Translations under genes and position numbers: made by a program
In this document: positions 26,224-35,051 of the stretch, piece after piece
Numbering within the stretch: the stretch's first letter is position 1
Layout: each line of letters starts with the position of its first letter
The notes under the pieces: model-generated
Databases searched by the model: none
What the model saw: only the letters and a program-made list of their open reading frames with translations
Told to the model about the DNA's origin: nothing
Assembly: GCF_040218225.1 (NCBI RefSeq)
Contig: NZ_JAVJQO010000007.1
Coordinates: 62,001-126,000, forward strand
Direction: 5' to 3'
Length of the DNA: 64,000 bases
Source of the DNA: Gracilimonas sp.
GTDB taxonomy: Bacteria; Bacteroidota; Rhodothermia; Balneolales; Balneolaceae

Positions 26224-26886
26224 CTATTTTACCAGCGTCATTTTCTTAGAACCTAACAAGTATCTTTGCTCTCCGGTTATTGCTACCAGTTGATAAAAGT
26301 AGATTCCTGATGGTTGATTATTGAAACTAACCTGAACAGAAGTCTCACCGGGTGCTGCATTTCCAGCTACTTCCTCAACCAAAGCGCCATGTGCAGTATA
26401 AATCTTTAACTGATAGGAGACGGCCTGAGGAACTTCAAACGCGATATTTGTACTTGGATTAAACGGATTCGGATAGTTTCCTTTTAATTTAAATCCCTCT
26501 GGTAATTCAGTAACTATCTCATTCGAAGTTGGCACCTCATTCGCTCCTTCAGAAATCCATTGCCTTATTAAATCAATTTCATTCGTTGAAAGAAATGGCC
26601 CGCCTTGAGGCATTCTGGTACCAAATGATGGATTGGGTTCAACTTTGTCCACCAATGGACTATTATTTGGTTCTCCCGGAACAACAATTTCTGTCCCATA
26701 TAGATCACCCACACTGTTCATAGTAGTTGAATAGCTAGTTAAAGTAACCCCACTCTGTCCACCATGGCAGCTGGTGCAATTGGCGTTAAAAATGGGCTGA
26801 ATCTGTCCTGCATAATCTACCTGAGCAAGAATGACCGTTCCTGAAGTACAAAAGACTAGCATGAAGAATAGTATAAATCGATTCAT
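26224..26886 (-). CDS. Secreted cytochrome c-like protein with T9SS sorting domain
   Basis: 220 residues from the ATG at 26886, where a clean signal peptide begins ('MNRFILFFMLVFCTSG...VILAQ'); 19 further upstream codons are open but do not fit a secretion signal. 'NANCTSCHGG' provides a CxxCH haem c motif (about 34-43), with 'GTRMPQGGPFLS' (about 92) carrying a possible distal Met, as in Planctomycete-type cytochrome c domains. The last ~85 residues are a type IX secretion C-terminal domain: 'LKGNYPNPFNPSTNIAFEVP', ending in 'GSKKMTLVK'. The protein should cross the outer membrane through the Por system and be released or surface-anchored. Its redox partner is unknown. Confidence 0.85.
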   Translation of the reverse strand: MNRFILFFMLVFCTSGTVILAQVDYAGQIQPIFNANCTSCHGGQSGVTLTSYSTTMNSVGDLYGTEIVVPGEPNNSPLVDKVEPNPSFGTRMPQGGPFLSTNEIDLIRQWISEGANEVPTSNEIVTELPEGFKLKGNYPNPFNPSTNIAFEVPQAVSYQLKIYTAHGALVEEVAGNAAPGETSVQVSFNNQPSGIYFYQLVAITGEQRYLLGSKKMTLVK

Positions 26887-27006
26887 AAGCACCTTTTTTG
26901 TTTTAAATGAAGAGTAAAGTGTTAAAAATTCGTTTAATATCAAACAATTAGTTTGCCTAAGCTAAATTATTAATTAGCCTACAGAACAAACACTTTACTT
27001 CTTCTT

Positions 27007-29853
27007 TTAAGAAAGGCTACGATAGATAAGTTCCGCCGGATGGAAAGATTTAATATTTACCCCATCCTTAATTTGGTGACGGCATGAAAATCCCGGCGCA
27101 CAAACCAACGGGTTTTCTCTTTCTTTTAATGCAGGAAAAAGTACTAATTGCCCAATGTCCTGAGAAACTTCATAATGCTCTTTCTCATAACCAAAACTTC
27201 CGGCCATACCACAACATCCTGTTTCCAGAACTTCAACTTTATAGCCTGCCGCAGTTAAAGCTTCGACAGTAGGATCATTACCAACTAATGCTTTGGCATG
27301 GCAATGACCGTGCAGGGTCACCGTTTTATCTTGATCTTTAGAAGATAGCCTGGACTTATTATTAGCTACAAACTCTTCAAACAGAAACGATTGTTCGGCT
27401 AGTTTTTCGGCAATGGGTAATTGTTCGTCAGTGCAAAGCTCCAGAAACTCATCCCTTACCGTCAAAATTTCTGATGGCTCTAGCCCCACTACCGGAACCC
27501 CTGCTTCCACATACTCTTTAAACTCTTTCAGGACTTTCCAACATATTGCCTGAGCTTCATCAAGAAAACCCTTAGAAAGTTGTGGTCGCCCTGTCTCCAT
27601 CGTATTTGGAACAAGCACTTCATATCCCATACTTTCTAAAACCGCTACTGCTGCTTTTCCGATATCGGGATCGTTGTAGTTTGTAAATACATCTGCAAAT
27701 AACACTACTTTCTCTTCACTCTTAACAGCACCATTCCGGCTATGCTTTTTAAACCAGCTCCTGAATGTTTGGTCTGCAAATTTGGGAAGGTCCCGACGTG
27801 AGTCAATCCCAAATATATTTTCCAGTACTTTTTTACCTACTGCAGAATCAGCAACTTTATTTGAAATTTTTGGAGTAAGAGAAGCCAATGGGAAGACCTT
27901 AGCCGCGTCTGAAAAAAATCGCTCTTTAAGGGTTGAGCCGTTTTTTTGATGCCATCCATTCATGAACTCGGTCTTCATTTTAGCCATATCCACATTTGCC
28001 GGGCATTCACTTTTGCAGGCTTTACAACTAAGGCATAAATCGAGGGCTTCCTTTAGCTCTTCCGATTCGTATCCTTTAGGATTCTCACCCGCAAACACCT
28101 GTCTGAATACATTTGCTCTCCCACGAGTGGAATCTTTTTCGTTTTTGGTAGCCATGTATGACGGGCACATGGTGCCACCACTTTCCGCAAGCTTTCTGCA
28201 CACTCCTGCTCCATTGCACAACTCCATAGAACTGCCAAAATCACCTTCTTTTCGCCATGCTAAAACAGTATCAGGCTTTGGTTTTTTATAAGAGGGTGAA
28301 AATCTAAGATCCTGATCAATGGGTTTTGGCTTTACAATTTTACCAGGATTAAAAATATATCCCGGATCCCAAATCTCTTTAACCTGCTGAAGTACAGGAA
28401 GCATTTCTTTTCCTAAGATCTTCTCAATATACGGAGCACGTACACGTCCATCACCGTGCTCTCCCGACAAAGATCCGTTGTACTTCTTGACCAAATCTGC
28501 AATCTCACCGGCCATAGTCTTCATGGTATTCAGACCGGTATCGGTAGTAATATCAATTTGCGGGCGAAGATGTAATTCCCCTACTGAGGCATGGGCATAA
28601 AACACACACTTGGTGTTATGCTTGTTTAAAATAGCCCGGAACTCATTTACATATTCCGGTAAATCCTGAACCCGAACGGCAGTATCTTCACAAAAAGATG
28701 GGGAACGACCGTCCGAACCTAATCCCATCAGCAGACCAAGTCCGGCTTTTCTGAGATCCCAAACTCTTTTCATCTTATCCGCTTCTTTTATAATCGGGTA
28801 AGCATATCCCAAAGACTTCTCCTTCAGCTTAGCTGACAAATTCTCTGCTCTTTTTTGAAGTTCTTCCAGGTCATTCCCTTCAAATTGTGTAATCAGGATA
28901 TACTTCGGTTCACCATCAAGAAAAAAGCGATTCTTTCTCTGCTCTATATTTCCTTTGGTCGCATTTAGAATAATGTAGTCAACCAGCTCAACAGCTGCAG
29001 GATCGAAGCTAACAATCTCGACAGCAGCCCGCATGGCTTCTTCAATGGTTTCAAACTGAGGAACGACAACAAGCTTATGCTTATCTAAAGAACTCAGGTT
29101 CAGCTTTGCCGAAACCGTCATTGCTAAAGTTCCCTCGCTACCACAAAGCAGTTCGCAGAGATTGAATTTTCTGCCTTCAGGATTAAAGGGCTGCATTTCG
29201 CACAGTTTATCCAGTGCGTAACCTGTATTTCTCCGGATTATATCAGGATGGGGGTAGCTATTTTGAATCAGCTCTCGATTTTGCTCAATAAGCTTAAGCA
29301 TGGAACGATAAATATACCCTTCCAGGCTATCCTGCTTCTTTCTCTTTTCCAGTTCTTGAGCAGATAGAGGTTTAAACACTGCCTTAGATCCATCACTCAA
29401 AACAGCCTCAATCTCAAGGGTGTGTTCACGTGTGGTTTTATATTTAATTGAAAACGAACCTGATGAATTGTTGCCAATCATACCGCCAGTCATACAGCGA
29501 TTTGTAGTTGCTGTATCGGGACCAAAGAGTAATTGATGTTTCGCCGCTTCCCGATTCAGCGTATCTCTTATTACTCCTGGCTGGACATGAGCTTTTTTAT
29601 TTTCTGCATCAAGGTGAAGGATTTGATCCATATAACGGGAGACATCCATTATCACCCCGCCACCGGTTGTTTGCCCTGCAAGACTCGTTCCTGCGCTTCG
29701 GGCCGTGATGGTAAATTTATGCTCATTCGCTTTTTTCACCAACTGCTGGATGTCATCTCCAGATTTTGGAAAAGAAACACCTTCAGGAAATTCCTCATAC
29801 ATGGAGGCATCCTGGGCATATAATTGGCGGGTAAGTAAATCTCGTTGTATCAA
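27007..29853 (-). CDS. FAD/4Fe-4S 2-hydroxyacid dehydrogenase (YdiJ/D-2-hydroxyglutarate-like)
   Basis: A single chain of ~948 residues. It contains an FAD-binding PCMH domain ('FTITARSAGTSLAGQTTGGG', 'GGMIGNNSSGSFSIKYK'), an FAD-oxidase C-terminal domain ('FYAHASVGELHLRPQ', 'SGEHGDGRVRAPYIEK') and a ferredoxin-like domain with 'CLSCKACKSECPANVDMAK' and 'GTMCPSYMAT'. C-terminal CCG motifs ('GHCHAKALVG', 'TGCCGMAGSFGYEK') follow. This layout matches E. coli YdiJ, reported as a D-2-hydroxyglutarate dehydrogenase, and fused GlcD-GlcF/D-lactate dehydrogenases; the substrate is unproven. I prefer the TTG at 29853 because AGGAG lies about 4-5 nt upstream; a TTG 15 codons earlier is possible. It would donate electrons to the respiratory chain. 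Confidence 0.85.
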   Translation of the reverse strand: MIQRDLLTRQLYAQDASMYEEFPEGVSFPKSGDDIQQLVKKANEHKFTITARSAGTSLAGQTTGGGVIMDVSRYMDQILHLDAENKKAHVQPGVIRDTLNREAAKHQLLFGPDTATTNRCMTGGMIGNNSSGSFSIKYKTTREHTLEIEAVLSDGSKAVFKPLSAQELEKRKKQDSLEGYIYRSMLKLIEQNRELIQNSYPHPDIIRRNTGYALDKLCEMQPFNPEGRKFNLCELLCGSEGTLAMTVSAKLNLSSLDKHKLVVVPQFETIEEAMRAAVEIVSFDPAAVELVDYIILNATKGNIEQRKNRFFLDGEPKYILITQFEGNDLEELQKRAENLSAKLKEKSLGYAYPIIKEADKMKRVWDLRKAGLGLLMGLGSDGRSPSFCEDTAVRVQDLPEYVNEFRAILNKHNTKCVFYAHASVGELHLRPQIDITTDTGLNTMKTMAGEIADLVKKYNGSLSGEHGDGRVRAPYIEKILGKEMLPVLQQVKEIWDPGYIFNPGKIVKPKPIDQDLRFSPSYKKPKPDTVLAWRKEGDFGSSMELCNGAGVCRKLAESGGTMCPSYMATKNEKDSTRGRANVFRQVFAGENPKGYESEELKEALDLCLSCKACKSECPANVDMAKMKTEFMNGWHQKNGSTLKERFFSDAAKVFPLASLTPKISNKVADSAVGKKVLENIFGIDSRRDLPKFADQTFRSWFKKHSRNGAVKSEEKVVLFADVFTNYNDPDIGKAAVAVLESMGYEVLVPNTMETGRPQLSKGFLDEAQAICWKVLKEFKEYVEAGVPVVGLEPSEILTVRDEFLELCTDEQLPIAEKLAEQSFLFEEFVANNKSRLSSKDQDKTVTLHGHCHAKALVGNDPTVEALTAAGYKVEVLETGCCGMAGSFGYEKEHYEVSQDIGQLVLFPALKERENPLVCAPGFSCRHQIKDGVNIKSFHPAELIYRSLS

Positions 29854-29930
29854 AAAAACTCCTATTCTGTTGAGGCAGAAGTTTGAGGTTAATTTCAATG
29901 AATTTCAATACAAAACTAGATAAAATCCGC

Positions 29931-31328
29931 CTACTTTTTTTTAACCCAACTAGAGATCGTTTCCAGGAAACTATTCACAAAATTTTTGTCCAACATGGGA
30001 TATTCTGAAGCCTGTCCTGTATTTGCTTTTTGAAATAAGTGATTGGCATCAGGAAGTACTTTTACTTCATATTCGACCCCTGCTTTATCCAGAGCATTGG
30101 TAATTGGAGACCGATTGATTTCTTCCGTTACCTGAGTATCCTTTTCCCCAAAAAGCACCAAAACCGGAACCTTCAACTCTGCTAAATCTTCAGCCGGATC
30201 ATAAAATAACAGCGACTGCAACTGTGGAGTCCTGTAATACTCAACAAGTTGCTGCACCTGTTTTTCGACAAAGGATTCAATATCGGGTATACCTTTTTTC
30301 TGCTCTTCAGGCAGATTCTTCAGCATAAACGTGTACTGCTTTCGATAGGCCTTCTTTGCTTCCTCTAATCCTTTACCATCCCTTATTGCCGCCATCATGT
30401 CTTCCCGCAGCGCTATTTCTTTTTCGACATCTTTATCGTCATGTATACCCACTCCAAAACCCTTCTTCACCTGAAAACGAAGAATATCTTTCAGCGGAAC
30501 TCCAGTTGAAGCCATTAAAATAACCTGATCAACACGGTTATTTTCAGAAGCGGCTTTTCCGGCAACCACACCACCCTGACTATGCCCCAGCAGGATAACC
30601 TCGCTAAAACCCCGGTTTTCCATTTTTGTCAGGTGATCGATAATTGCTTCTACATCCCCGGCCAGCATATCAAGGGTAGTATTCATAAAATTACCTGTTG
30701 ATTCGCCTACCTGCCTATCGTCATAACGAAAGCTTGCGATTTCCTGCTTTTCGAGGTGCTCAGCTATCTCAGCAAAAATTTTAAACTCAAAAATATTTGA
30801 ATCCCGATTCTGTGCACTGCTTCCTGAAATCAAAATAACCAAAGGTACTTCTGTTGCTCCATCGGGATAAACCAGTGTACCCCCAATCTCTACTCCATTG
30901 CCCTGAATGATTAAATCTTCTCCCTGTCCGGGTTCTGGTTCACCGGAAGAATACTGCTTCTCGATTTCAAACGGGAAAGAAGCAGGTCCCTGAGAATAGT
31001 TTCCGGTAATCAGACTATTGGAGCTAAAAGTGCCAACAAACTTTCCCTCTCCCTGACCGGTAAAAAAAGTTAGAAAAACAGAGTCTGCCTTCTGCTCTGC
31101 CCGCGTTAATGGCAGGTCTATAGCTCCCTGCATTGGAATATCCAGCGTCCCTGAAAATTGACCAGGCTCTCCATCAATATTGAAGATCACACCCAATTTC
31201 TGCCCCTGAATATTGATCGCACCTTTCCATGCACCGGCAATATTCTGTTGGGCTTGGGCTTGGGCTTGGGCTTGGGCTTCGTAAATACCAAATACTACAC
31301 CTACTATGAATATGACTAATTTATTCAT
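29931..31328 (-). CDS. Secreted alpha/beta hydrolase (serine esterase/peptidase-like)
   Basis: 465 residues with an N-terminal signal peptide ('LVIFIVGVVFGIYEAQA'). A beta-rich domain of about 110 residues follows ('GAWKGAINIQGQKLGVIFNI'), often found in front of such hydrolases. The alpha/beta hydrolase domain runs from about 150: 'ILISGSSAQNRDSN', the nucleophile elbow 'LLGHSQGGVVAG' (about 246-257), 'VLFGEKDTQV' (acid) and 'PDANHLFQ' (His). The directly mature sequence is an (AQ)n tract encoded by a perfect hexamer repeat at 31250-31279. The start overlaps the SdpI-like gene by 4 bp (ATGA), so it belongs to the sdpR-sdpI-like operon. The natural substrate is unknown. Confidence 0.85.
   Translation of the reverse strand: MNKLVIFIVGVVFGIYEAQAQAQAQAQQNIAGAWKGAINIQGQKLGVIFNIDGEPGQFSGTLDIPMQGAIDLPLTRAEQKADSVFLTFFTGQGEGKFVGTFSSNSLITGNYSQGPASFPFEIEKQYSSGEPEPGQGEDLIIQGNGVEIGGTLVYPDGATEVPLVILISGSSAQNRDSNIFEFKIFAEIAEHLEKQEIASFRYDDRQVGESTGNFMNTTLDMLAGDVEAIIDHLTKMENRGFSEVILLGHSQGGVVAGKAASENNRVDQVILMASTGVPLKDILRFQVKKGFGVGIHDDKDVEKEIALREDMMAAIRDGKGLEEAKKAYRKQYTFMLKNLPEEQKKGIPDIESFVEKQVQQLVEYYRTPQLQSLLFYDPAEDLAELKVPVLVLFGEKDTQVTEEINRSPITNALDKAGVEYEVKVLPDANHLFQKANTGQASEYPMLDKNFVNSFLETISSWVKKK
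31250..31279 (-). repeat. Hexanucleotide microsatellite (5 x GGGCTT)
   Basis: Five perfect tandem copies of GGGCTT on the + strand encode (Ala-Gln)5 at the signal-peptide junction of the hydrolase. Because the unit is six bases, changes in copy number would keep the reading frame. Confidence 0.9.
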
Positions 31329-31993
31329 GCATTCTCTCCGGTTGATTCTATTTTTTTAAACTCGAAATAGGAATAAAGCAGTGGTACAATCACCATAAAA
31401 CCAACCGTTACTCCAAATACGACGGCATTTAGCGACTCGGAAAAAATCAGGTCTGAAATAATAATGAGAACTCCTCCTACCATCCAGATTTTACTACCCA
31501 AACGATGAGTCTTTTTCCAAACCGTTGGATTTTCAAGCGTCCAGGGTGTACGGATACCAATAAAATAATTAGGCTTCACTGTATTCATGTAATTCCCCAA
31601 TCCAACAAAGAAAAGGCCCACTGCTATGAATACATAGGAATTGATACTGACATCCGAACCGGTTACCACCAGTATCATCATTGCGTATAAACCCACCATA
31701 AAAAGTGAGGTGATCAGACGAATAGCAGCGATCGGCTTTTGCGCCTCTTCAATTCTTTTCTTTGGGTCTATCCGGGGTAGAAGCAGGAGCGCAGCATAAA
31801 GCAGAATACCAATAGCAGGCAGCATATAAAGAATTACCCATTTCGGTCCGTAATCATCTGCTTCGCCCTGAAGATTAAAGTGCGTTGGGACCGTGTCGGG
31901 AACCTGATCTGAAAGTAAAAGAGACACTGCGAATGGCGCCAATAGTAATAAGATAACAGGCCATTCTTTCTTTAATATGTTAGTGATATTCAT
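31325..31993 (-). CDS. SdpI-family membrane protein (DUF1648 + SdpI)
   Basis: 222 residues, six or seven hydrophobic helices. 'VPTHFNLQGEADDYGPK' (about 37-53) is the DUF1648 signature and 'NYFIGIRTPWTLENPTVWKK' (about 140-160) the SdpI-family motif. In Bacillus subtilis SdpI gives immunity to the SdpC toxin and signals to the repressor SdpR; many homologues elsewhere have no toxin gene nearby, and none is seen here. It lies 8 bp after the ArsR-type regulator, exactly the sdpR-sdpI order, and overlaps the hydrolase gene. A regulatory loop involving membrane stress is plausible but inferred. Confidence 0.85.
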   Translation of the reverse strand: MNITNILKKEWPVILLLLAPFAVSLLLSDQVPDTVPTHFNLQGEADDYGPKWVILYMLPAIGILLYAALLLLPRIDPKKRIEEAQKPIAAIRLITSLFMVGLYAMMILVVTGSDVSINSYVFIAVGLFFVGLGNYMNTVKPNYFIGIRTPWTLENPTVWKKTHRLGSKIWMVGGVLIIISDLIFSESLNAVVFGVTVGFMVIVPLLYSYFEFKKIESTGENA

Positions 31994-32001
31994 GGCGTTG
32001 A

Positions 32002-32262
32002 TTATTTGTTATTCATGAGTTTGAACAGCCACTGTGTGGCATCTTCAAGTCCGGTGGTGTTAAGTGAATAATAAATGAATTGTCCCCTGCGCTCGGTATC
32101 TACCAATCCGGCTTGCTTAAGCAATTCAAGGTGATGAGAAATACTGGGTCTTGAAATGTCAAAAGCCTCCGCAATCTCTCCAGCCGAAAGGTCTTTTTCT
32201 TTCAGCATATCCAGAATTTCTCTCCGGGTAGCATCATTAAGCGCTTTGAATAATGTATTCAT
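32002..32262 (-). CDS. ArsR-family winged-helix regulator (SdpR-like)
   Basis: 86 residues forming one winged helix-turn-helix: 'LNDATRREILDMLKEKDLSA' (residues 8-27), recognition helix 'EAFDISRPSISHHLELLKQA' and wing 'LVDTERRGQFIYYSL'. It lacks the metal-binding Cys motif of ArsR/SmtB, as in SdpR-type members that are titrated by a membrane partner. It is the first gene of the arsR-sdpI-hydrolase operon. The start codon directly abuts a tandem ATTTAGAT repeat, the likely site of autoregulation. Confidence 0.88.
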   Translation of the reverse strand: MNTLFKALNDATRREILDMLKEKDLSAGEIAEAFDISRPSISHHLELLKQAGLVDTERRGQFIYYSLNTTGLEDATQWLFKLMNNK

Positions 32263-32290
32263 TTAGATATTTAGATAACTATCGAAATAT
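32261..32290 (-). promoter_or_regulatory. Candidate operator of the ArsR/SdpR-like regulator
   Basis: Two adjacent copies of ATTTAGAT (32261-32268, 32269-32276) at the start codon, followed by an AT-rich segment that makes a loose palindrome (ATATTT ... AAATAT, 32268-32290). Its position fits autorepression; no binding site from a known homologue has been compared. Confidence 0.35.
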
Positions 32291-32327
32291 TAATCATAAT
32301 TAGTATGATATCAAACTAAAGCAATTG

Positions 32328-33542
32328 TCAGGCTAATTCCCTTACTGCGAAATTATCTTCTACCCGCTTTACGATTTCATCACCGATGGCCAACCCGGCC
32401 GTTGCGGCCGGACTTGGAGCGTTTAGCACATGGATCTGACGGTCTGCAACTTCGAAATAGAAGTCATCCAGTATTTCTCCATTAGGCTGAAGTGCCATAG
32501 CCCTGATTCCTGCTGGGGATACTTCTAAATATTCTTCACGCACTTCGGGTATTAGTTTTTGCAACCCTTTAACAAAAGCTTTCTTGGAAAAAGAACGTTT
32601 ATATTCATCAAGCCCCATCCGCCAGTGCTCTTTTGCCATTTTCCAAAACCCCGGAAAGTTGAAGGTTTCGGTGGTTTCCTTCAGGTTGAATGAAAGTTTT
32701 TTATACCCCTCCCTCTTGAAAGCAAACACGGCATTTGGGCCACATTCAATTCCTCCCAGAGCCATGCGGGTAAAGTGAACCCCAAGAAATGGAAACTCAG
32801 GATTTGGAAGCGGATAAATCAGATTATTAACCAAATACTCAGCCTCTGGTTTAAGCTCATAGTATTCGCCTTTAAAAGGAACAATCTTAACCGGAGAATG
32901 AACTCCAGCAAACTTTGCCACATGATCAGAATAAAGGCCTGCGCAATTGATCAGAAAACGGGTACTTACTTTTTCCCCACCGGCTTCCACTTCCACTTTG
33001 TCACCTTTGTTGGAAATATTGGAAACAGCGCTATTAAACCGGACTTTTCCATTTCGCTCCTCAAGTAGCACCATAAGCTTGCGACACATTCCGGCATAAT
33101 CCACAATACCAGCACAGGGTACATGGATGGCTGCCACTCCATTCACATGAGGCTCGAGTTCTTTCAGCCGCGCAGCATCTATGAGTTCAATCCCCTCGAT
33201 TTCATTTTGAAGACCGCGTTCATATATCTCTTTGAGCTTTGGGACTTCACTTTCTTGTGTGGCTACGATCACCTTTCCGCAGACATCTATAGCTACATCA
33301 TATTTTTTACAAAAATCTACCAGTTGATGGCGACCATCCACACAGTTTTTGGCTTTATAACTTCCAGGTTTGTAATAAATCCCCGAATGAATAACTCCAG
33401 AATTTTTACCTGTTTGGTGTGCTGCTACTCTATTCTCTTTTTCCAATACAAGAATATGTGCTTCAGGATATTTAAGGGATAATTTATAAGCCGTGGAGAG
33501 CCCTACAATTCCGGCTCCAACAATAGTAAAATCGTACATCAT
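32328..33542 (-). CDS. lhgO: L-2-hydroxyglutarate oxidase
   Basis: 404 residues from the first of two adjacent ATGs at 33542; an upstream extension of 14 codons runs into the terminator hairpin and is rejected. 'YDFTIVGAGIVGLSTAYKLS' is the N-terminal FAD dinucleotide-binding motif, 'HQTGKNSGVIHSGIYYKPGS' (about 41-60) is highly specific for LhgO/YgaF, and 'FPFLGVHFTRMALGGIECGP' (about 265-285) is the substrate-site region. 'SPAGIRAMAL' and 'HVLNAPSPAATAGLAIG' close the C-terminus. The enzyme oxidises L-2-hydroxyglutarate to 2-oxoglutarate and feeds electrons to quinones. It lies 41-65 bp from neighbours on the same strand, with a strong terminator separating it from susD upstream. Confidence 0.93.
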   Translation of the reverse strand: MMYDFTIVGAGIVGLSTAYKLSLKYPEAHILVLEKENRVAAHQTGKNSGVIHSGIYYKPGSYKAKNCVDGRHQLVDFCKKYDVAIDVCGKVIVATQESEVPKLKEIYERGLQNEIEGIELIDAARLKELEPHVNGVAAIHVPCAGIVDYAGMCRKLMVLLEERNGKVRFNSAVSNISNKGDKVEVEAGGEKVSTRFLINCAGLYSDHVAKFAGVHSPVKIVPFKGEYYELKPEAEYLVNNLIYPLPNPEFPFLGVHFTRMALGGIECGPNAVFAFKREGYKKLSFNLKETTETFNFPGFWKMAKEHWRMGLDEYKRSFSKKAFVKGLQKLIPEVREEYLEVSPAGIRAMALQPNGEILDDFYFEVADRQIHVLNAPSPAATAGLAIGDEIVKRVEDNFAVRELA

Positions 33543-33566
33543 GTTGGCTAAGATAAAGTTTATACA

Positions 33567-33600
33567 TAAAAAAAGAGCCCCCAAATTTTTGAGGGCTCTT
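33567..33600 (-). terminator. Rho-independent terminator of the susCD operon
   Basis: On the - strand AAGAGCCC pairs with GGGCTCTT (33593-33600 with 33573-33580), followed by a run of seven T. It lies 20 bp past the susD stop and just upstream of lhgO. Confidence 0.85.
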
Positions 33601-33620
33601 ACGATCGATAAATGATCTAT

Positions 33621-35033
33621 TTAGCTATTTTCGCTTGAGAAATCATCCCAGTCTATTTCAGCTTGAGGACGGCCGATTTCGGTTGGAACACGCCCACCTC
33701 CAATAGAGGTGTCTATTTGATCTAAACGATCATAGCGGCGCATATCTACCCATCGGTGACCTTCACCCCACAGAGAGTATCTTCTCTGCTTGAGCACTTC
33801 ATCAATAAGTGAAGCTTGGTCTACTGTACCTGTATAAGGACCAACACCCCAGATACCACGGATGGTATTGATGGCCGTAACCGCATTAGCCAAATTAGTT
33901 GCTCCACCAAGCTGTACATTTGCCTCCGCATAAATCAGAATAAGCTCTTCATTACGTATAAAAGGTATATCGGCTGTCGAAGATGCATATTTACCTATTT
34001 GATAAGCAGAAGATAACCCACTTATTCCCGGGGCTGTAACTGCTGCACTGTCTCTAAGTTCGAACATTCGGTCGATTCTTAGATCTCCAGCGTCAGCCTC
34101 ATTGATGTGTATGGGATTGGGCACCACCAACTCTTCTTCACTCGCATTAGGTATATAATAATAGGGGTTAAATATATCATTACCACCTCCAAAGACATGA
34201 GCAGGACCCACCATTAAGTCGGCCTCAGATGCCGCATTCAGATCCATAAATGAATCATCAAGGGCATCAAGAGCTCCCTGCCAATCGTCTGCATATAAAG
34301 CAAATCGCGCAGCAATCGCACGATTGACCTCAAGCATAGCCGCCGGTGTATCGAAACCATCAAATCCATCACTTAATACAAAAGTGAAACTATTGCCCGC
34401 ATTACCAAGCTGAGTAGCTCCTTCGCCTAGTATGGTCCGGATTTCAGCAAGAGCCTGATCGTACCCCAAGAATCCTCCCGGATTCAGTGGTTCTGAGAAT
34501 GAAACATCAACTCTGATTCCTTTTTGATACTGGTGCATCAAGGGAAACTGAAATTGATACGCTTTGATTGTATTGGCAAAGCCTAAGTATCCGTTTTTCT
34601 GAGCTTCAGTAACCGTATTGGTGTTTTCGATAGATTCTATCAACAGGTTAGCCTGCCGGATAGCTCCGTAAGGCGCTTCATATCCGCTTGCGTCTACAAA
34701 AAAAGCTGGATTTTCTTCTGCATCAAGACTTCTTGCTGGTAATTGCAACCAATCAATAGCAAATGTTGGATCTGAAGTATTTATATAAAAAAGCTCTCTG
34801 CTTAATGTACCCGTTAAGGCCCACCAATCAGAATTAGCGTTATTATAGTTTCGGTGTACTGACTCAAGACCTGAAACCAGATCCTGAAGTTCACCCGGAC
34901 TGGCGTTATCGAGCACGCCCGTGGTACTTGGACTGTTTGGGTCGAGTACTTTATCCACTTCTAACAAATCACAGGAAATTGACATAAAAATCAATCCCGT
35001 CAGTATAAATGTAGTTCTTATTAGTTGTTTCAT
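33621..35033 (-). CDS. SusD/RagB-like outer-membrane nutrient-binding lipoprotein
   Basis: 470 residues. The N-terminus is a lipoprotein signal ending at Cys21 ('LIFMSISCDLLEVD'), so the mature protein is lipid-anchored at the cell surface. TPR-rich helices follow, with 'YGAIRQANLLIESIEN' (about 116-131), 'FIRNEELILIYAEANVQLGG' (about 355-375) and the C-terminal signature 'RYSLWGEGHRWVDMRRYDRL' (about 425-444). SusD proteins cap SusC channels and capture oligosaccharides or peptides. It follows susC by 18 bp. No glycoside hydrolase, protease or sigma/anti-sigma pair accompanies the pair, so the nutrient cannot be guessed. Confidence 0.92.
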   Translation of the reverse strand: MKQLIRTTFILTGLIFMSISCDLLEVDKVLDPNSPSTTGVLDNASPGELQDLVSGLESVHRNYNNANSDWWALTGTLSRELFYINTSDPTFAIDWLQLPARSLDAEENPAFFVDASGYEAPYGAIRQANLLIESIENTNTVTEAQKNGYLGFANTIKAYQFQFPLMHQYQKGIRVDVSFSEPLNPGGFLGYDQALAEIRTILGEGATQLGNAGNSFTFVLSDGFDGFDTPAAMLEVNRAIAARFALYADDWQGALDALDDSFMDLNAASEADLMVGPAHVFGGGNDIFNPYYYIPNASEEELVVPNPIHINEADAGDLRIDRMFELRDSAAVTAPGISGLSSAYQIGKYASSTADIPFIRNEELILIYAEANVQLGGATNLANAVTAINTIRGIWGVGPYTGTVDQASLIDEVLKQRRYSLWGEGHRWVDMRRYDRLDQIDTSIGGGRVPTEIGRPQAEIDWDDFSSENS

Positions 35034-35051
35034 AATAATTTCTTTAAAGGA

